Assembly (NCBI GenBank): GCA_963682055.1
Contig: OY821745.1
Location: 12,221,501 to 12,285,500 of the forward strand
DNA: 64,000 nt
From: Primula veris
Lineage: Eukaryota > Streptophyta > Magnoliopsida > Ericales > Primulaceae
Direction: 5' to 3'
Every line of letters starts with the position of its first letter. Positions within the stretch are counted from its first letter, which is position 1. The translations under genes were made by a program, and so were the position numbers. The notes beneath the pieces were generated by a model. That model made no database searches and was not told where the DNA came from. It saw only the letters and a program-made list of their open reading frames with translations. This document shows positions 43,436 through 53,937 of this stretch, one piece after another.

Positions 43436-43909
43436 TTTTTTATTATTTTTGTTGTATTTCCTTTATGTTGACTGCCTCTTCTGTAATGAAGTATCCATCA
43501 ATCAATAAAGACTTCTTTTTCTTGTTTATATCTGAATTATTCTCCCAATGCAATTAATTCTGATTGCGCATGCTTGTGGCTCCATTAATGATTTTTCTTG
43601 GGCCTTGTGCTTGACCTTATCCACTGAATCTTCTGAATCTTTGTATATGGGAACTAATGGGATTTCTTGAGCCCTGTGCACAAATCTTATCCTCTAAATC
43701 TTGGCACTGTTGCACTTCCCTATTTGAATGCTGGCGTAACTGACACGTGTAGAGGCTTTTTAGAGATTTACCTTTTTTAAATACTGGTCTGAACCCAAGC
43801 GTTTCTTGTCAACAGACGCACCTTTTCAATTTCCCATGTTTTCCAGCATCTTTTGACGAACGGTTGCAATTCCCCATATTAATCCTTCCTTAATTTCTCT
43901 ATAAATACC

Positions 43910-43917
43910 TGCTTAAG
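43910..43917 (+). promoter_or_regulatory. TATA box of antisense gene c
   Basis: TATAAATA in tttctctataaatacctg, 82 bases before ATG 43992. Confidence 0.62.
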
Positions 43918-43991
43918 ATATGGATTTCTTCACAATCTCCCCCTTATCTCTCTTCATTATATACAGAATTTTATCTTATAACCTCCTAAAA

Positions 43992-44281
43992 ATGGAAGAA
44001 CAACGAAATCCGCATTGGTTCTGCAAGTGGAGGCTTTTGAAGCCTCATATAGCCATGCTCTAGGGCTGTTGAAGGATGCTGAAGAGGAGTTAAAGGTGAT
44101 GCGTTATCACCATACCGAGATGGTTCGGGAATTGACTTGGCTAAGGTCCGAGCTGGATTATTGCCGACGTGCTCGTCAAGCTCTAGTCGAAGAGAATGAG
44201 GTGTTGAGGGGGAATCCGACATTTAGAGATAGGGATATCTCCGCCGGGCCCTCTCATCGATACCGATCGACTTCCCCCTAG
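43992..44281 (+). pseudogene. antisense gene c of element 3: small coiled-coil protein, frameshifted
   Basis: ATG 43992 opens a frame that stops at about 44062, while the long coiled-coil reading (VEAFEASYSHALGLLKDAEE, LTWLRSELDYCRRARQALVE, tail HRYRSTSP) is in another frame from about 44015 to the TAG at 44279-44281. One indel near 44010 explains both. The position and size match the other small genes of the array. Not clearly homologous to a or b at sequence level. Confidence 0.6.
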
Positions 44282-44282
44282 C

Positions 44283-44665
44283 CTCCCCTTTTCTCTTTTC
44301 TTTCTATTTCTTTTTTTCAATTTTCTTCATTTCTTCATCTTTTCTTTTTCTTCTGTGCATCCTCTTTCTTTTTCTTCATCTTCTCTCTCATCACTCTTTT
44401 CTTCTTTCTTTTCTTGCACTCTTCTTCTTTTCTGTTTAATACTTTGTTCTGTTCTTTTTCTTTTTTCCTTTTTCTCTTCTTCTGCACCACTACGATGTAA
44501 CAATCAACCCTGTGATCCTAAGGGTTTTTTGTTACTTCTAGGGTTTTTGTCATTTTTCATTTTTATCTTCTTGCTTTTCATTTCTTTTTTATGTTCCTCT
44601 TTATCTTTTTCTTCCTCTTCCCCATCGCCTCTCTTTTCGTTATTTCCTTCCTCTTCTTAGCTAGT
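44283..44665 (+). repeat. CT-rich low-complexity tract after gene c
   Basis: Nearly 400 bases of mixed ttctttttc / cttcatctt / ctcttcc on the plus strand. Apparent ORFs rich in Ser, Phe and Leu inside it are composition artefacts. It is probably 3' UTR or intergenic spacer. Confidence 0.7.
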
Positions 44666-45022
44666 TCTGCTGATATAGTCGATCTTCTTTGGCTATGTTG
44701 TCTCCAGTCATAATAGATATATTTTTATTTTTTTTTGTTGCCCTCTGATGTAACAGACCTCTATGTAATAGATTTTCTTTCGATGTTATCTTCGGATGTA
44801 ATAGACCTCAAATGTAGTAGACTTTCTTTTGATGTAATGGACCGTGTTGTATCCCATCTTTATTAATGAGAAGTATCTTTGTCCCTTTATATTGCACTTC
44901 TTTTTATGTTGCACTTGTGGTTTGTCGTTTTTCTGGAATCTGGATCTTTGAACATCTCGTCTTTATTTCCTGCCGAACTGTGATATCAGATGACTGTAGA
45001 CCTATCCCCAGCATTGTCAATC

Positions 45023-45145
45023 ATAGGTGCATGCTCCCAAGCATGGTTGAATAATGTGCATGTTCCCAAGTAATGTCAGGAAATATGCATGCTCCCAAGT
45101 ATGTCAAGAAATATGCATGTTCCCAAGGATTGTCAGACAATATCA
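45023..45145 (+). repeat. four imperfect repeats in the promoter region of gene d
   Basis: The phrase tgcatgctcccaag (or tgcatgttcccaag), plus tatgtcaagaaata-like spacer, occurs four times, ending about 15 bases before the TATA box. The core atgctcccaa also occurs 3' of the antisense genes in elements 1 and 2 (near 18930 as tgtgctcccaa, and 29910 as catgctcccaa). Confidence 0.6.
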
Positions 45146-45159
45146 CATTATCTTTGCTC

Positions 45160-45167
45160 TATAAATA
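45160..45167 (+). promoter_or_regulatory. TATA box of antisense gene d
   Basis: TATAAATA in gctctataaatactcaacc, 99 bases before ATG 45259. Confidence 0.65.
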
Positions 45168-45258
45168 CTCAACCTTTCTTCAGAACATATCTTTTTTCAT
45201 ACTGTGTTTGCTTCTCTTTCATCTCTCATCTCCTTCTGTATAAAAATAACTTTTCCTA

Positions 45259-45738
45259 ATGTCTAAGCCCGTGGTGCGATATCATGCTCAGATGAAGAAC
45301 TTGGACGCTGAGGTATCTCGGGTCCGTCATAGAATGGCTAAGCTTGAGAAGGAGTACAGTGTCCTGGCTCTGAGTTTGTACAACTCACACCCCGAGGAGA
45401 CAATTAAATGGACCGAGATCTCGGCCTTGGGTCGTGAACTTGACCACCTATTGGTGCGTAGGAACACTCTGGCCGACTCCTGGTATGAAGCCGAGGAGAT
45501 TTGGGATCATGCTCAGAATGAGTTTGATAACTGCCCTCAAGGCCTCGGTAGTATGGCTGTTAAAAATGCTCGGCTTAAAGAACAAGTTACTGCCCTTATT
45601 GGGGAGAATGCATACCATGCCTGGGAGAATGAATGCTTGGTCGTCTTGAACGACTCATTTAAAGCTCGGCTAGCTACCTCTGCTCGGGAGATTGCTTCTC
45701 GTTCTGCCAGTTTTGTTGTCCCGCCCTCTGATCCTTGA
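45259..45738 (+). CDS. antisense gene d of element 3: helical protein, 159 aa
   Basis: Intact from ATG to TGA. Starts MSKPVVRYHAQMKNLDAEVS. Predominantly helical, with charged heptad stretches (RVRHRMAKLEKEYSVLAL, ISALGRELDHLLVRRNTLAD, NARLKEQVTALIGENAYHAW) and a Pro/Ser end (FVVPPSDP). No known domain recognised. Plant-like leader and own TATA box suggest an independent transcript. Confidence 0.7.
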   Translation: MSKPVVRYHAQMKNLDAEVSRVRHRMAKLEKEYSVLALSLYNSHPEETIKWTEISALGRELDHLLVRRNTLADSWYEAEEIWDHAQNEFDNCPQGLGSMAVKNARLKEQVTALIGENAYHAWENECLVVLNDSFKARLATSAREIASRSASFVVPPSDP

Positions 45739-45880
45739 TTAGATTAGTCTATTTTTTTGATGTATTTTCCGTTTTGGAACTTGTATTTGAACAGTTGTAT
45801 CTTTTCGTATTTCGTGCCTTTGTCTTGTGAAACGTTGCAACGCCTCGTACTTTGAGCCTTTTTGTAACCTTGAATTTCTT

Positions 45881-45888
45881 TATAAATG
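45881..45888 (+). promoter_or_regulatory. TATA box of antisense gene e
   Basis: TATAAATG in tttctttataaatgctccc, 84 bases before ATG 45965, followed by a CT-rich leader (tctcattttctctctcttgt). Confidence 0.58.
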
Positions 45889-45964
45889 CTCCCTATTGCC
45901 TGTATTTCATTATCCAATCTCATTTTCTCTCTCTTGTTTCTTCTAACTTGCTTTTTTTTTTGAG

Positions 45965-46327
45965 ATGGCTCCCATCACTAGATCTGCCTCCAAAAAGAAA
46001 GCCCTTCTGGAAGAGGAGCCTACCTTCTTGCTATCCCGTCCCCCTGATTTTGGGGAAGAGGATTTAACTCCTCTTCAGTTAAAAGAAATTGAGATGTCGT
46101 GGCTGAAGCATGATCTTAAGTGTGCTCAGACTGAGATGAGGCGGTTCAAGCAGTATTGGCAGGAGGAGAGCGCTGCCCGTTTTGAAGCCGAGCAGAAGTG
46201 CAAGTCTCAATCTTATGCTCTTAAACAAGTGGAGATTGGCATTTCTCATTTGATTAGGGAAAAAGAGCGTCTGGAGGAGCTCTTGGCGAAGAAGGATGTC
46301 GACATGGGGGGTAGTTCGAAGAAGTAG
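45965..46327 (+). CDS. antisense gene e of element 3: small coiled-coil protein, 120 aa
   Basis: Intact. Starts MAPITRSASKKKALLEEEPT, a basic N-terminus, then a coiled coil (LKEIEMSWLKHDLKCAQTEM, EKERLEELLAKKDVD) with tail GGSSKK. AATAAA at 46402-46407. It is the last of the five short genes before the large gene f. No database family recognised. Confidence 0.7.
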   Translation: MAPITRSASKKKALLEEEPTFLLSRPPDFGEEDLTPLQLKEIEMSWLKHDLKCAQTEMRRFKQYWQEESAARFEAEQKCKSQSYALKQVEIGISHLIREKERLEELLAKKDVDMGGSSKK

Positions 46328-47095
46328 GATGTGCAGTATTTCTTGTAAACTTTTCTTTTCCTGTTGTTTTGTTTGTTTGTTTGTATCCCCCGCTGTGGAT
46401 GAATAAAACTTCTGCTTTGCAACTTGATCCTGTCTATTTTATTTTGTATCTGCCTTGCCTTTATATTGATGGTATTGCCTTGCCTTTATATTGATGTCTC
46501 TCAAATACCGGACACCGAGCATGGTACCACGAGGTACACCATGGTTATCCCCCCGGAGAGCGTTGGTAGACTGGACGCTGAAATGCCGCCGAGCTAAGAA
46601 TGGTCTCCGTCCACCTTGTTCGGTGGGCCATTTGTTCGGGTAAGAAATGGTGGGGTGTCGAGGAACTTAATTGGGGGACTTTCTCGGTGTGGCAATAGTG
46701 GTAGCGTATGTTGGAAGATTTTTGTGGTAGGGTCCATGAGCCGTTTATTTAGGTGTAATGATATGAACTGGCTTGGGTAGTGGGATATACTTTCTGACGT
46801 GGCAAGATCTGGAGCCTTAATTTGCTGACATAGTAGCAGTTGGGGACTTTTCTGTGGTTGGAAAAAAGGTGAACCTCTGTCACACGAAAAGGCGGTTATT
46901 ATTTTATTCTTTTTGTAGTTCCACTCCTTTTAACTGTGCGAAATAATCCCTTTAGCTTTTTACCTCATAATTTGCTGAAAAAAGATCTCTTATCTTCTCT
47001 CTCTAGGATTTGTTCTTCCCGCCAAAAATTTGCTGCCTCTCTATCTAGGGTTTGTCGAGAGATTTGCTGCTGCTTTCCCTTTCGTGTTCTCGAAT
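46328..47095 (+). other. spacer and leader before antisense gene f
   Basis: Contains the polyadenylation region of gene e, a short duplicated phrase (ttgccttgcctttatattga, twice near 46450-46495), GC-richer DNA, and near 46980-47090 a pyrimidine-rich leader-like stretch (tcttatcttctctctctagg, tctctatctagggtttg). No convincing TATA box was identified for gene f. Confidence 0.45.
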
Positions 47096-49692
47096 ATGAC
47101 TGTAAGTGTTTTCGAAATATCTATAGGTGATAAATTGTTGTGGTCATGTATGTGGCGTTGATATGTGGTCGTGTTTGCCTATATATGTTTAGTTAGGAGG
47201 TTGATTGGTAGTGTGCCTTCATGTATAGGATTTTTGTTGCATCGGAAAACTTTTGGGTGTCTGGTAATTGGGGGGGGGGGGGGGGTCTCATCGTGTGATT
47301 TGTATGTGGTTAGTATACTGATTGAAATTTTGATGTGGTTAGTATACTGATTGAAATTGTGATGATGTTTGGATAGGAAATTCTGACCCAATGCCTGGCC
47401 CAAGTTGGCTCATTTGTGGAAGAGGACTTTAAGAAGCTCGCCGGGATACCCGCCGACATACATATTCGGCTGCCTGTCTCTGATGAGGAGGTAATGGGAT
47501 TTTTTGCTGCCGGCGAAGTAGCCATACGTTCCTCGGCATTTTTTACTGGGGGTCTTAGACTTCCGTTCACTGCGTGGACAGCGTCGTTCTTCGAGGCCAT
47601 CCAGATCGCTCCGGCCCAACTAGCCCTGAATGGTTACCGTACCCTGAACGGTATTCAAAGTTTGTCGGAGTTGGCCGGGATACCTATCGAACTGAAGGAT
47701 GTGTTCGGGGTCTACAGTTTGAGTTTTCAGTGACGCAACTCTTATTTGAAGACTTTGCGCTCCTTTTCCCGGCTTGTCATCGGTTTGCCGGACACGAACA
47801 AGGAGCATAACCTTGGTGTTGTGATTGCTTCCGGAGAGTGGGGTTGCACCGGACACCAGATTCCTGGACCTGCTACCGCGGCTCCCAATATTCCAGACCT
47901 CGGCGCTCCCAACGTGGAAGCTCTAGTGGCTCTTTGGAATTGGTGGGGGCCTGGACCGACGAAGGATCCGGCGAGCCGTTCTGCTCCTATGTTGTTAGGT
48001 TACCCTACGGGGCCAGTGACAAAGGGGAATCCTGCGCCCGAGATCCCCAAAGTGCCCGAGGAGGAATTCATAAAAGTTGTCAGGTCTCGAAGTGCTGCTC
48101 GGGGAGGGAAAAAGCCCGTTCATTCTAAGCGCCGAGCATCTGATCCTGTTACCGGGACAACGAAGAGGGCTAGGGGGACAGAGACATCGGTCACCGAGGA
48201 GGTTGCTGATGTTGGCACGGGTGTGGGGGTGTTGGCTTCTTCCCAAGGTGATACCACCGAGGATGCTTCTACCCATGCCTGTGTACGTGTTTTTAATTGT
48301 CATCCTGTTTCAGCTATTGACGTCTTCGTCACTTTAATTCTCGTTTGTGTTGTCTTTTAATTCCCTTTTTCGTTGCCTTAATTGTCATCCTGTTTCAGCT
48401 ACTGACTTCTTCTTTGGTTACCCTTGCTCTTGCCCGGTCTATGGGTATTATTGTGTTTCAGGGGTCGTTCGACAACATATTCGGACATATCAACCTCCTG
48501 GTGAACATGGGCGAGGATACGATGACCGTGCCGGTCCTTTCGCCTATCCGTACCGAGGACCCAATAGACCTACCGGTATGCTCGCCCATCCGTACTGAGG
48601 AGGCGAGCGAGCATAGGGCCCCTGAGACTGGTCCTTCGGAGAAGGATGTGAGGGCGGAAGTGGAGGTGGAATCCGGCAAAGAGAGTGCCGTGGATGTTGT
48701 GGTGGGTGGAGAGGATGAGGTTCTCGAGGGACCTGAAAAGGTATTGGTGGACGGGGTTGCAATGACCCGTTACATCGATCGGTGTAGGGGTGAGCTGTTG
48801 GAGCAGCCCCGAGTCTTGAGGATGGGGTATACTGCTCTTAAGCCCCTCATCGTCAAGGATGCAGAGAAAATAGCTGCTCGGCCTGTAATGTCGGTTATAG
48901 AGCAGGCCAGCACTGATGCGCTTCGGGTATGTTGCGCACGTATTTTGTTAGATAAGTCGTGATGCTCTTGTTTTGGCTGGTGTCTGATGTTTCTAAATAC
49001 AGGTCTTCGTGGATATCGTGGTGTTAAGGGATCAGCTATCAGTACTAGAGGCTGAGAAGGAGAAGCTGATGGCCGAAAATAAAGCCTTGACCGAGGATAA
49101 AGCTCAGCAAGTGAAGTTGGTCTCCGAGCTAGAGGCGGAGAAAGAGAAGCTGATGGTCGAAAGCAAAACAACGGCCGAGGAAAAAGCCCAGATGGCGAAG
49201 TTGGCCTCAGATTATGATAAATTGGTGGGAGACAACTTACGCCTGACCGAGGAAATCGAGAAGTTGGGGGCTGAGAAAGAGCATTTGGTCGAAAAATACG
49301 ACCTGCTGGAGGCCGATAACTTGCTCATGGCGGAGGATGTGGAGGCCGGAACATCAGAGGTTGCTGCTCTGAAGGCAGAGCAAGCAGATGAACGGAAAAA
49401 GTTTGCAATGATGGCCAATTTTTCCGTCTTTTGCGCTCATGTCCGAGCTCTAAACTTTGCGAAGGTACCACTGTCAGACCGGGCGTGGTCGGAATTGGTG
49501 TATCCCTGTCCGTAAGGTGCCCCTCCTAAGCCTCTAGATTGGGCCAATCTTCGGGATGAGGAGCTCCCACGGCTACCGGGGCAGACTACATCGACGGCGC
49601 TTCGTCCCCATCCCGGGTCGGTTCCCTCGACTCCACGGTCTACTGCTGCTGCTGTTACTCCCCCACCCGCATCTCCTCAGGTGGAGCCTTGA
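47096..49692 (+). pseudogene. antisense gene f of element 3: relative of the element 1/2 antisense gene
   Basis: Exons 47096-47101 (ATG plus one codon), 47377-48282, 48462-48926 and 49003-49692. All introns are GT-AG and phase 0, lengths divide by three, total 688 codons. Two in-frame stops: TGA at 47731 and TAA at 49513. Exon 2 has the PF04195-like block (LRLPFTAWTASFFEAIQIAP, then QLALNGYRTLNGIQSLSELA) and a VIASGEW ... LWNWWGPGP segment, aligning with LPIPELLAEL ... NWWGPDGTD of elements 1 and 2. Exon 4 is a long coiled coil (LEAEKEKLMAENKALTEDKA, repeated with variation) and a Pro-rich tail. Same strand, position and domain order as in the other elements, so it is an ancestral component. 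Function unknown. Confidence 0.8.
47270..47285 (+). repeat. run of 16 G in intron 1 of gene f
   Basis: Homopolymer of 16 G, followed within 60 bases by a tandem duplication of gtatactgattgaaatt(g/t)tgatg. Length may be a sequencing uncertainty. Confidence 0.8.
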
Positions 49693-49871
49693 CCATTTTC
49701 GTGCGGTATTTTCTATGTAGCTTAGCGTAAAATCTTTTGGTACCCGTATTGTGGGTCTCTTTTGTAACTAGACAGATTCTTTTGGGAAGTGATAATATAG
49801 GTGCTGCATTTTCTTTCTGTTTGGCTCTCCTGGTTAGTTTCCTTGTTTGTGGGGGTTTGTCTTTTGAAGGG

Positions 49872-49878
49872 TATAAAA
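49872..49878 (+). promoter_or_regulatory. TATA box of antisense gene g
   Basis: TATAAAA in agggtataaaaacaaaatc, 43 bases before ATG 49915. Confidence 0.55.
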
Positions 49879-49914
49879 ACAAAATCTTGTCAGGTACCTG
49901 TCAACCCCATTGCC

Positions 49915-50487
49915 ATGGTGGTCTGTACCTCGCCTAGTCATAGCGTAGGCGATGTTATAGATGGTCTTGCGAGATCTAAGGCGTCCCTAACTGCCGAATT
50001 GAATTCTGCGCGTCATGAAATCGAGGGGCTGAACGTTCATATTTCAAACTTGTCGATTCGATTACGGGACTTGGGAGATAAATTCAGCAAGAAGACCACA
50101 TATTATACAGCAAACAAAGGGAAAGCAAAAAAGCTTCTGGGTGCACTTTGGCGTTCTCGTGATGAAGCCCGAGGCTGTGTGACGAGCTTGAACTTGGTAC
50201 TAGGGGCCGTTTTCGAAGACGCGGACCTGCTACTATCCTTCGCCAAAGCGTATTGGGCCCGAGTCCGTGCTTTAGAGGTGCTTGAGCATGTAAAAGGGAT
50301 GCGTGGTGTTGCCCGGGCTGAACGCATGGTTGACGCAATGGCCGGGGTAACAGAGACCACGGCTGCCTTGAACCGAATTGATGCGGTCGTGCAGGAACGT
50401 TTGGGGACGCAAATCGCCTCACTGCGAGATATTCATTTCGTTGATGTCGTAGAGACCTCAGCGTCTGTCGATGGGTTATCGGACTAA
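49915..50487 (+). CDS. antisense gene g of element 3: helical protein, 190 aa
   Basis: Intact from ATG 49915 to TAA. The frame is open further upstream to 49801, but the TATA box at 49872 favours this start. Starts MVVCTSPSHSVGDVIDGLAR. The helical central part (SLTAELNSARHEIEGLNVHI, MRGVARAERMVDAMAGVTET) ends ETSASVDGLSD. No recognised domain. If the stretch before 49915 were coding it could instead be an exon following an acceptor (tcttgtcag). Confidence 0.65.
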   Translation: MVVCTSPSHSVGDVIDGLARSKASLTAELNSARHEIEGLNVHISNLSIRLRDLGDKFSKKTTYYTANKGKAKKLLGALWRSRDEARGCVTSLNLVLGAVFEDADLLLSFAKAYWARVRALEVLEHVKGMRGVARAERMVDAMAGVTETTAALNRIDAVVQERLGTQIASLRDIHFVDVVETSASVDGLSD

Positions 50488-50526
50488 AGATTGAGTAGCT
50501 TGTTTTGTCGCTTTTCTTGTAGCTTG

Positions 50527-50534
50527 TATAAAAA
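50527..50534 (+). promoter_or_regulatory. TATA-like box before antisense gene h
   Basis: TATAAAAA, 186 bases before ATG 50713. A T-rich tract and a possible acceptor (ttttttatag|gcgcatg at about 50605) lie between, so the gene may have an upstream exon. Confidence 0.4.
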
Positions 50535-50712
50535 TATTCGGTTTTTTTTTCTTACCGATGAATATTCATATCTGCCCTTTCTTCCTCGTTTTTCTTTTTT
50601 ATAGGCGCATGTTACTACGTCGCACCAGGCTGGTTCTCCATGCCTAGTTAGTCCGGGGTTAGGACCTACTGGGGCTGCCCGGGACGAGGTCTCATCTGGT
50701 GCGGCTAGTGAA

Positions 50713-51249
50713 ATGCACGCCAAATGGCCTTACATCGTTTTAATGGGCAAATACGTCGAACTGCGTGATCAGTATGCCCGACTTAGGTCCAAGTTGAAAG
50801 CCCAAGCGTTTTCTTTTCGGGAATATGTTCGTCATGCCGAGCATGTTGTTGAGGTTCAGGAGCGTCGTTTAGATCGATATTGGCGTGTAATGGAAAAATA
50901 ACTCGGTAAACTGAAATCGTTAGTTACCCAAGCCAATATGTTGGTGAATTATTTCCGTCTGTCCCGGTTCAGATACGATACTTCTGCGGCTATGATCAAA
51001 GCTCGTAAGCTTCACTTCGACGATGCTCGCCGTAAAGCGGCCTCGGACGTTCACGAGATCGCTAGAGAAGCCGAGTTCTCCGCGCGGCTTAAGACACTGA
51101 GATGCGTTGGTGCTCATACGACCAACTTTGATGCCCTCATTTCTGAGGAGCGTTTTGATGGCGAGGAGACCGATGGGGATACGGCGACGGATGACGAAGA
51201 AGTCAAGCTCGGTCAATTGCCGTCGTGCTCCTCCTGTAGTGGTTCTTAA
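50713..51249 (+). pseudogene. antisense gene h of element 3: helical protein, one nonsense codon
   Basis: One frame of 178 codons from ATG 50713 to TAA 51249, with an internal TAA at 50899-50901 (likely CAA to TAA). The frame is also open upstream to a splice-acceptor-like site near 50605. Helical and basic (YVELRDQYARLRSKLKAQAF, ARRKAASDVHEIAREAEFSA) with an acidic tail (GEETDGDTATDDEEVK) and a Ser/Cys-rich end. It is the last gene before the tandem array. Confidence 0.6.
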
Positions 51250-51526
51250 ATCCATTTCTTTATTACTGGTTGTATCTTGTTGCCTCCGTAATGCGGGCGA
51301 GAACTATTTGCTTTATTCTTTTATTCATGCGTTGGATTGTTTTATTGTCATGTTGTTTCCTTTGATGAGATTGTTGTTCCTTTGTTTTCTGTGCTGGGTA
51401 TTTGATCGGCTTTGTTTTATTGTCGCGTTGCTAGTTCCTTTGATTCTTTTATTTCCTGCATTATTTTTCTAGTTTCTTTTCTGCCTTCGATCCTTGCTCA
51501 TTGGATCAGTTGTTACCTGCATATAT

Positions 51527-51907
51527 TTGAGTATTCCTAGGCATTTTTTTAGACATGCCATGTTGGAAATTTCATAGTATTACTAGGCACAAAGGCCGTT
51601 TGGGAATTTCACAGTATTCCTAGGCACAAAGGCCGTTTGGGAATTTCACAGTATTCCTAGGCACAAAGGCCGTTTGGGAATTTCACAGTATTCCTAGGCA
51701 CAATGGCCGTTTGGGAATTTCATAGTATTCCTAGGCACGTCTGCCGTTTGGGAATTTTATAGTATTCCTAGGCACATAGGCCGTTTGGGAATTTCATAGT
51801 ATTCCTAAGCACATAGGTCGTTTGGGAATTTCATAGTATTCCTAGGCACATAGGCCGTTTGGGAATTTCATAGTATTCCTAGGCACATAGGCCGTTTGGG
51901 AATTTCA
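51527..51907. repeat. tandem array in element 3, about ten units of 37 bp
   Basis: Unit ggccgtttgggaatttcata plus gtattcctaggcacata, exact 37-bp period from about 51590, with one or two degenerate units first. It sits between the last antisense gene and the integrase end, the same place as the 78-bp arrays of elements 1 and 2, but with unrelated sequence. Confidence 0.95.
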
Positions 51908-52012
51908 GCTGCACTCGTTAGACAGCATGATAAGATAATTTATTTATTCAAAAGACAATGTCATTAAGCAAGAGAGGTAAGGTGGCACCTGTATTTGTAC
52001 TGGCGAGAGGGC

Positions 52013-53937
52013 CTAGATGTAATACTTATTTAGGTTAGCCACATTCCAAGAATTTTTCTCCCCTCTGCTATTTTTTAAAAGAACGCTTTTGAGTTTGTAG
52101 GTAACCGGGCTTGTTCTTTTGACGATCTCGTACGGTCCTTCCCAGGTGGGGCTCAATTTTCCATGTATTTCATTGCGGGTATAGACCGTTACACGTCGTA
52201 GCACCAGTTCTCCTATCATGAATTCTTTGGACCCTTTTACTCTCTTGTCATAAGTTTGCTTTACGCTTTGTTGGTATTTCGCTAGGGTAAGGGATGCTAT
52301 CTCTCGTTTCTCGTCTAGCATGTCGAGTTCTTCTCTCATTCTTTGTTCATTGTCTCCCTGCTCGACTAAGGTCGTTCGTAGTGTGGGTAGCCCGATTTCC
52401 GTTGGTATGACGGCCTCGACGCCGTATGCTAAGTTGAACGGGGTTTCCTTGGTGCCCGTCTTCGGTGTAGTTCGGCATGACCATAAGACGTTGAGTAGCC
52501 GCTCGGGCCATCTCCCCTTTGCTTGTTCGAGGGTTGTCTTGATGCCGTCTAGTATTGTTCAGTTTGACACTTCGGCTTGTCCGTTACCCTGCGGGTATGT
52601 CGGCGTCGAGTAGAATTTACGGATACCTAGTTCTTCATACCAGAGCTGTAGATTAGCATCTTTGAACTGGGTTCCGTTGTCAACGACAATAGCGTACGGT
52701 ATACCAAACCTGGTGATGATGTATTCCCAGATGAATTGTTTGACGTTGCTGTCTTTGATTTCTCGGAGGGGTTTAGCTTCGACCCATTTGGTAAAATAAT
52801 CCGTCGCGATGATCAGATATTCCACACTGCCAGGCGCTTTTGGGAGTTTACCGACCAAATCAATTGCCCATTGTGCAAACGGCCACGGAGCCGATACTGG
52901 GGACATCAGAGACGATGTGAGCCGTGGTATTTTGGCAAATCGTTGGCACTTGTCGCAACTTTGGACATATACATCGGTGTCTCGCTTGATATAGGGCCAC
53001 CAATATCCTTGTGTGATAGCTTTGTTGGCAAGGGATCGCCCTTTGATGTGTGCTCCTCAAGATCCTTCGTGGATTTCCTCCAATACTGGCAGTTGCAGCT
53101 CGGGCCGGATGCACAGTAGGTGGAGTCCTCGGTAACTGGATTTGTACAGTTTATCGTCCTCGGATAGCCAGAACCAAGGTGCTTTTCTCGTAATTTTCAA
53201 AGCCTTTATCTTGTCCGTCGGAAGCGAACCGTCTCGTAGATAGCGACTCATGTCATCCATCCATCCTAGCTCGTACTGGATTGACGTTACTCGGTCTATT
53301 CTTCTGGTGATACTTGTGGCTTCCAGAAGTTCTACTACGATCGACCGAGTGTCAGTTAATGTTAATGTCGAGGCTAGGGTTGCCAAGGCGTCGGCATGGG
53401 CATTTTCGGTGCGATTGATTCTTATTAATTCGCACTGTTCGAAAGTGGCCATCAAGCTTTGGACTTTCTCTTGGTAGAGAATCATTCTGTCATCTTTTGC
53501 TTGGTTTCGCCGATGGCTTGATTTACGATCAGCATGGAGTCCGAACTCGCAATTAAGTAGGAGCATCCTAGCGATCGGGCAATGAGCATGCCGTTTATCA
53601 TGGCTTCGTATTCCGCCTCATTGTTGGTAGCTCGGAAGCCCAGTTTGATGCTTTTCTCTATGATGGCTCCTTCGCTAGACTTGAGGACGATCCCTGCTCC
53701 CGAGCCGTCCTTGGTGGCCGATCCATCGACATGTATTTGCCAGTGTGATTGTGGGGATATAGCTAACGGCTCGTCATACCCTTCAGTGAATTCGGAAATG
53801 AAATCGGCCAAGACTTGTCCTTTTATGGCATGTCGGGGTGCGAATTCGATATGAAATTGGGATAGTTCGACCCCCCATACGGCCACTCGGCCACTGATGT
53901 CCGTCCGTCGAAGTGACTCCTTGATATGAAATTTTGT
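52013..53937 (-). pseudogene. element 3 RNase H and integrase, broken
   Basis: Continuation of pol. RNase H (WQIHVDGSATKDGSG, LGFRATNNEAEYEAMINGML) at about 53886-53482; spacer with NRTENAHADALATLAST; integrase zinc region around 53060-52930; core (WAIDLVGKLP, VVDNGTQFKDA, NGQAEVSN) at about 52906-52559; C-terminal tail (LSPTWEGPYEIVKRT) to the stop at 52013. At least one frameshift (near 53500) and in-frame stops near 53935, 53055 and 52557 break it. Its 3' end faces the 37-bp array and the antisense genes. Confidence 0.9.

Noticed and set aside
44355..44660. 101-codon Ser/Phe/Leu-rich ORF
   Set aside because: Composition artefact of a CT-rich tract.
51527..51907. CRISPR-like array
   Set aside because: Units are contiguous 37-bp tandem repeats without unique spacers, in a plant retrotransposon.
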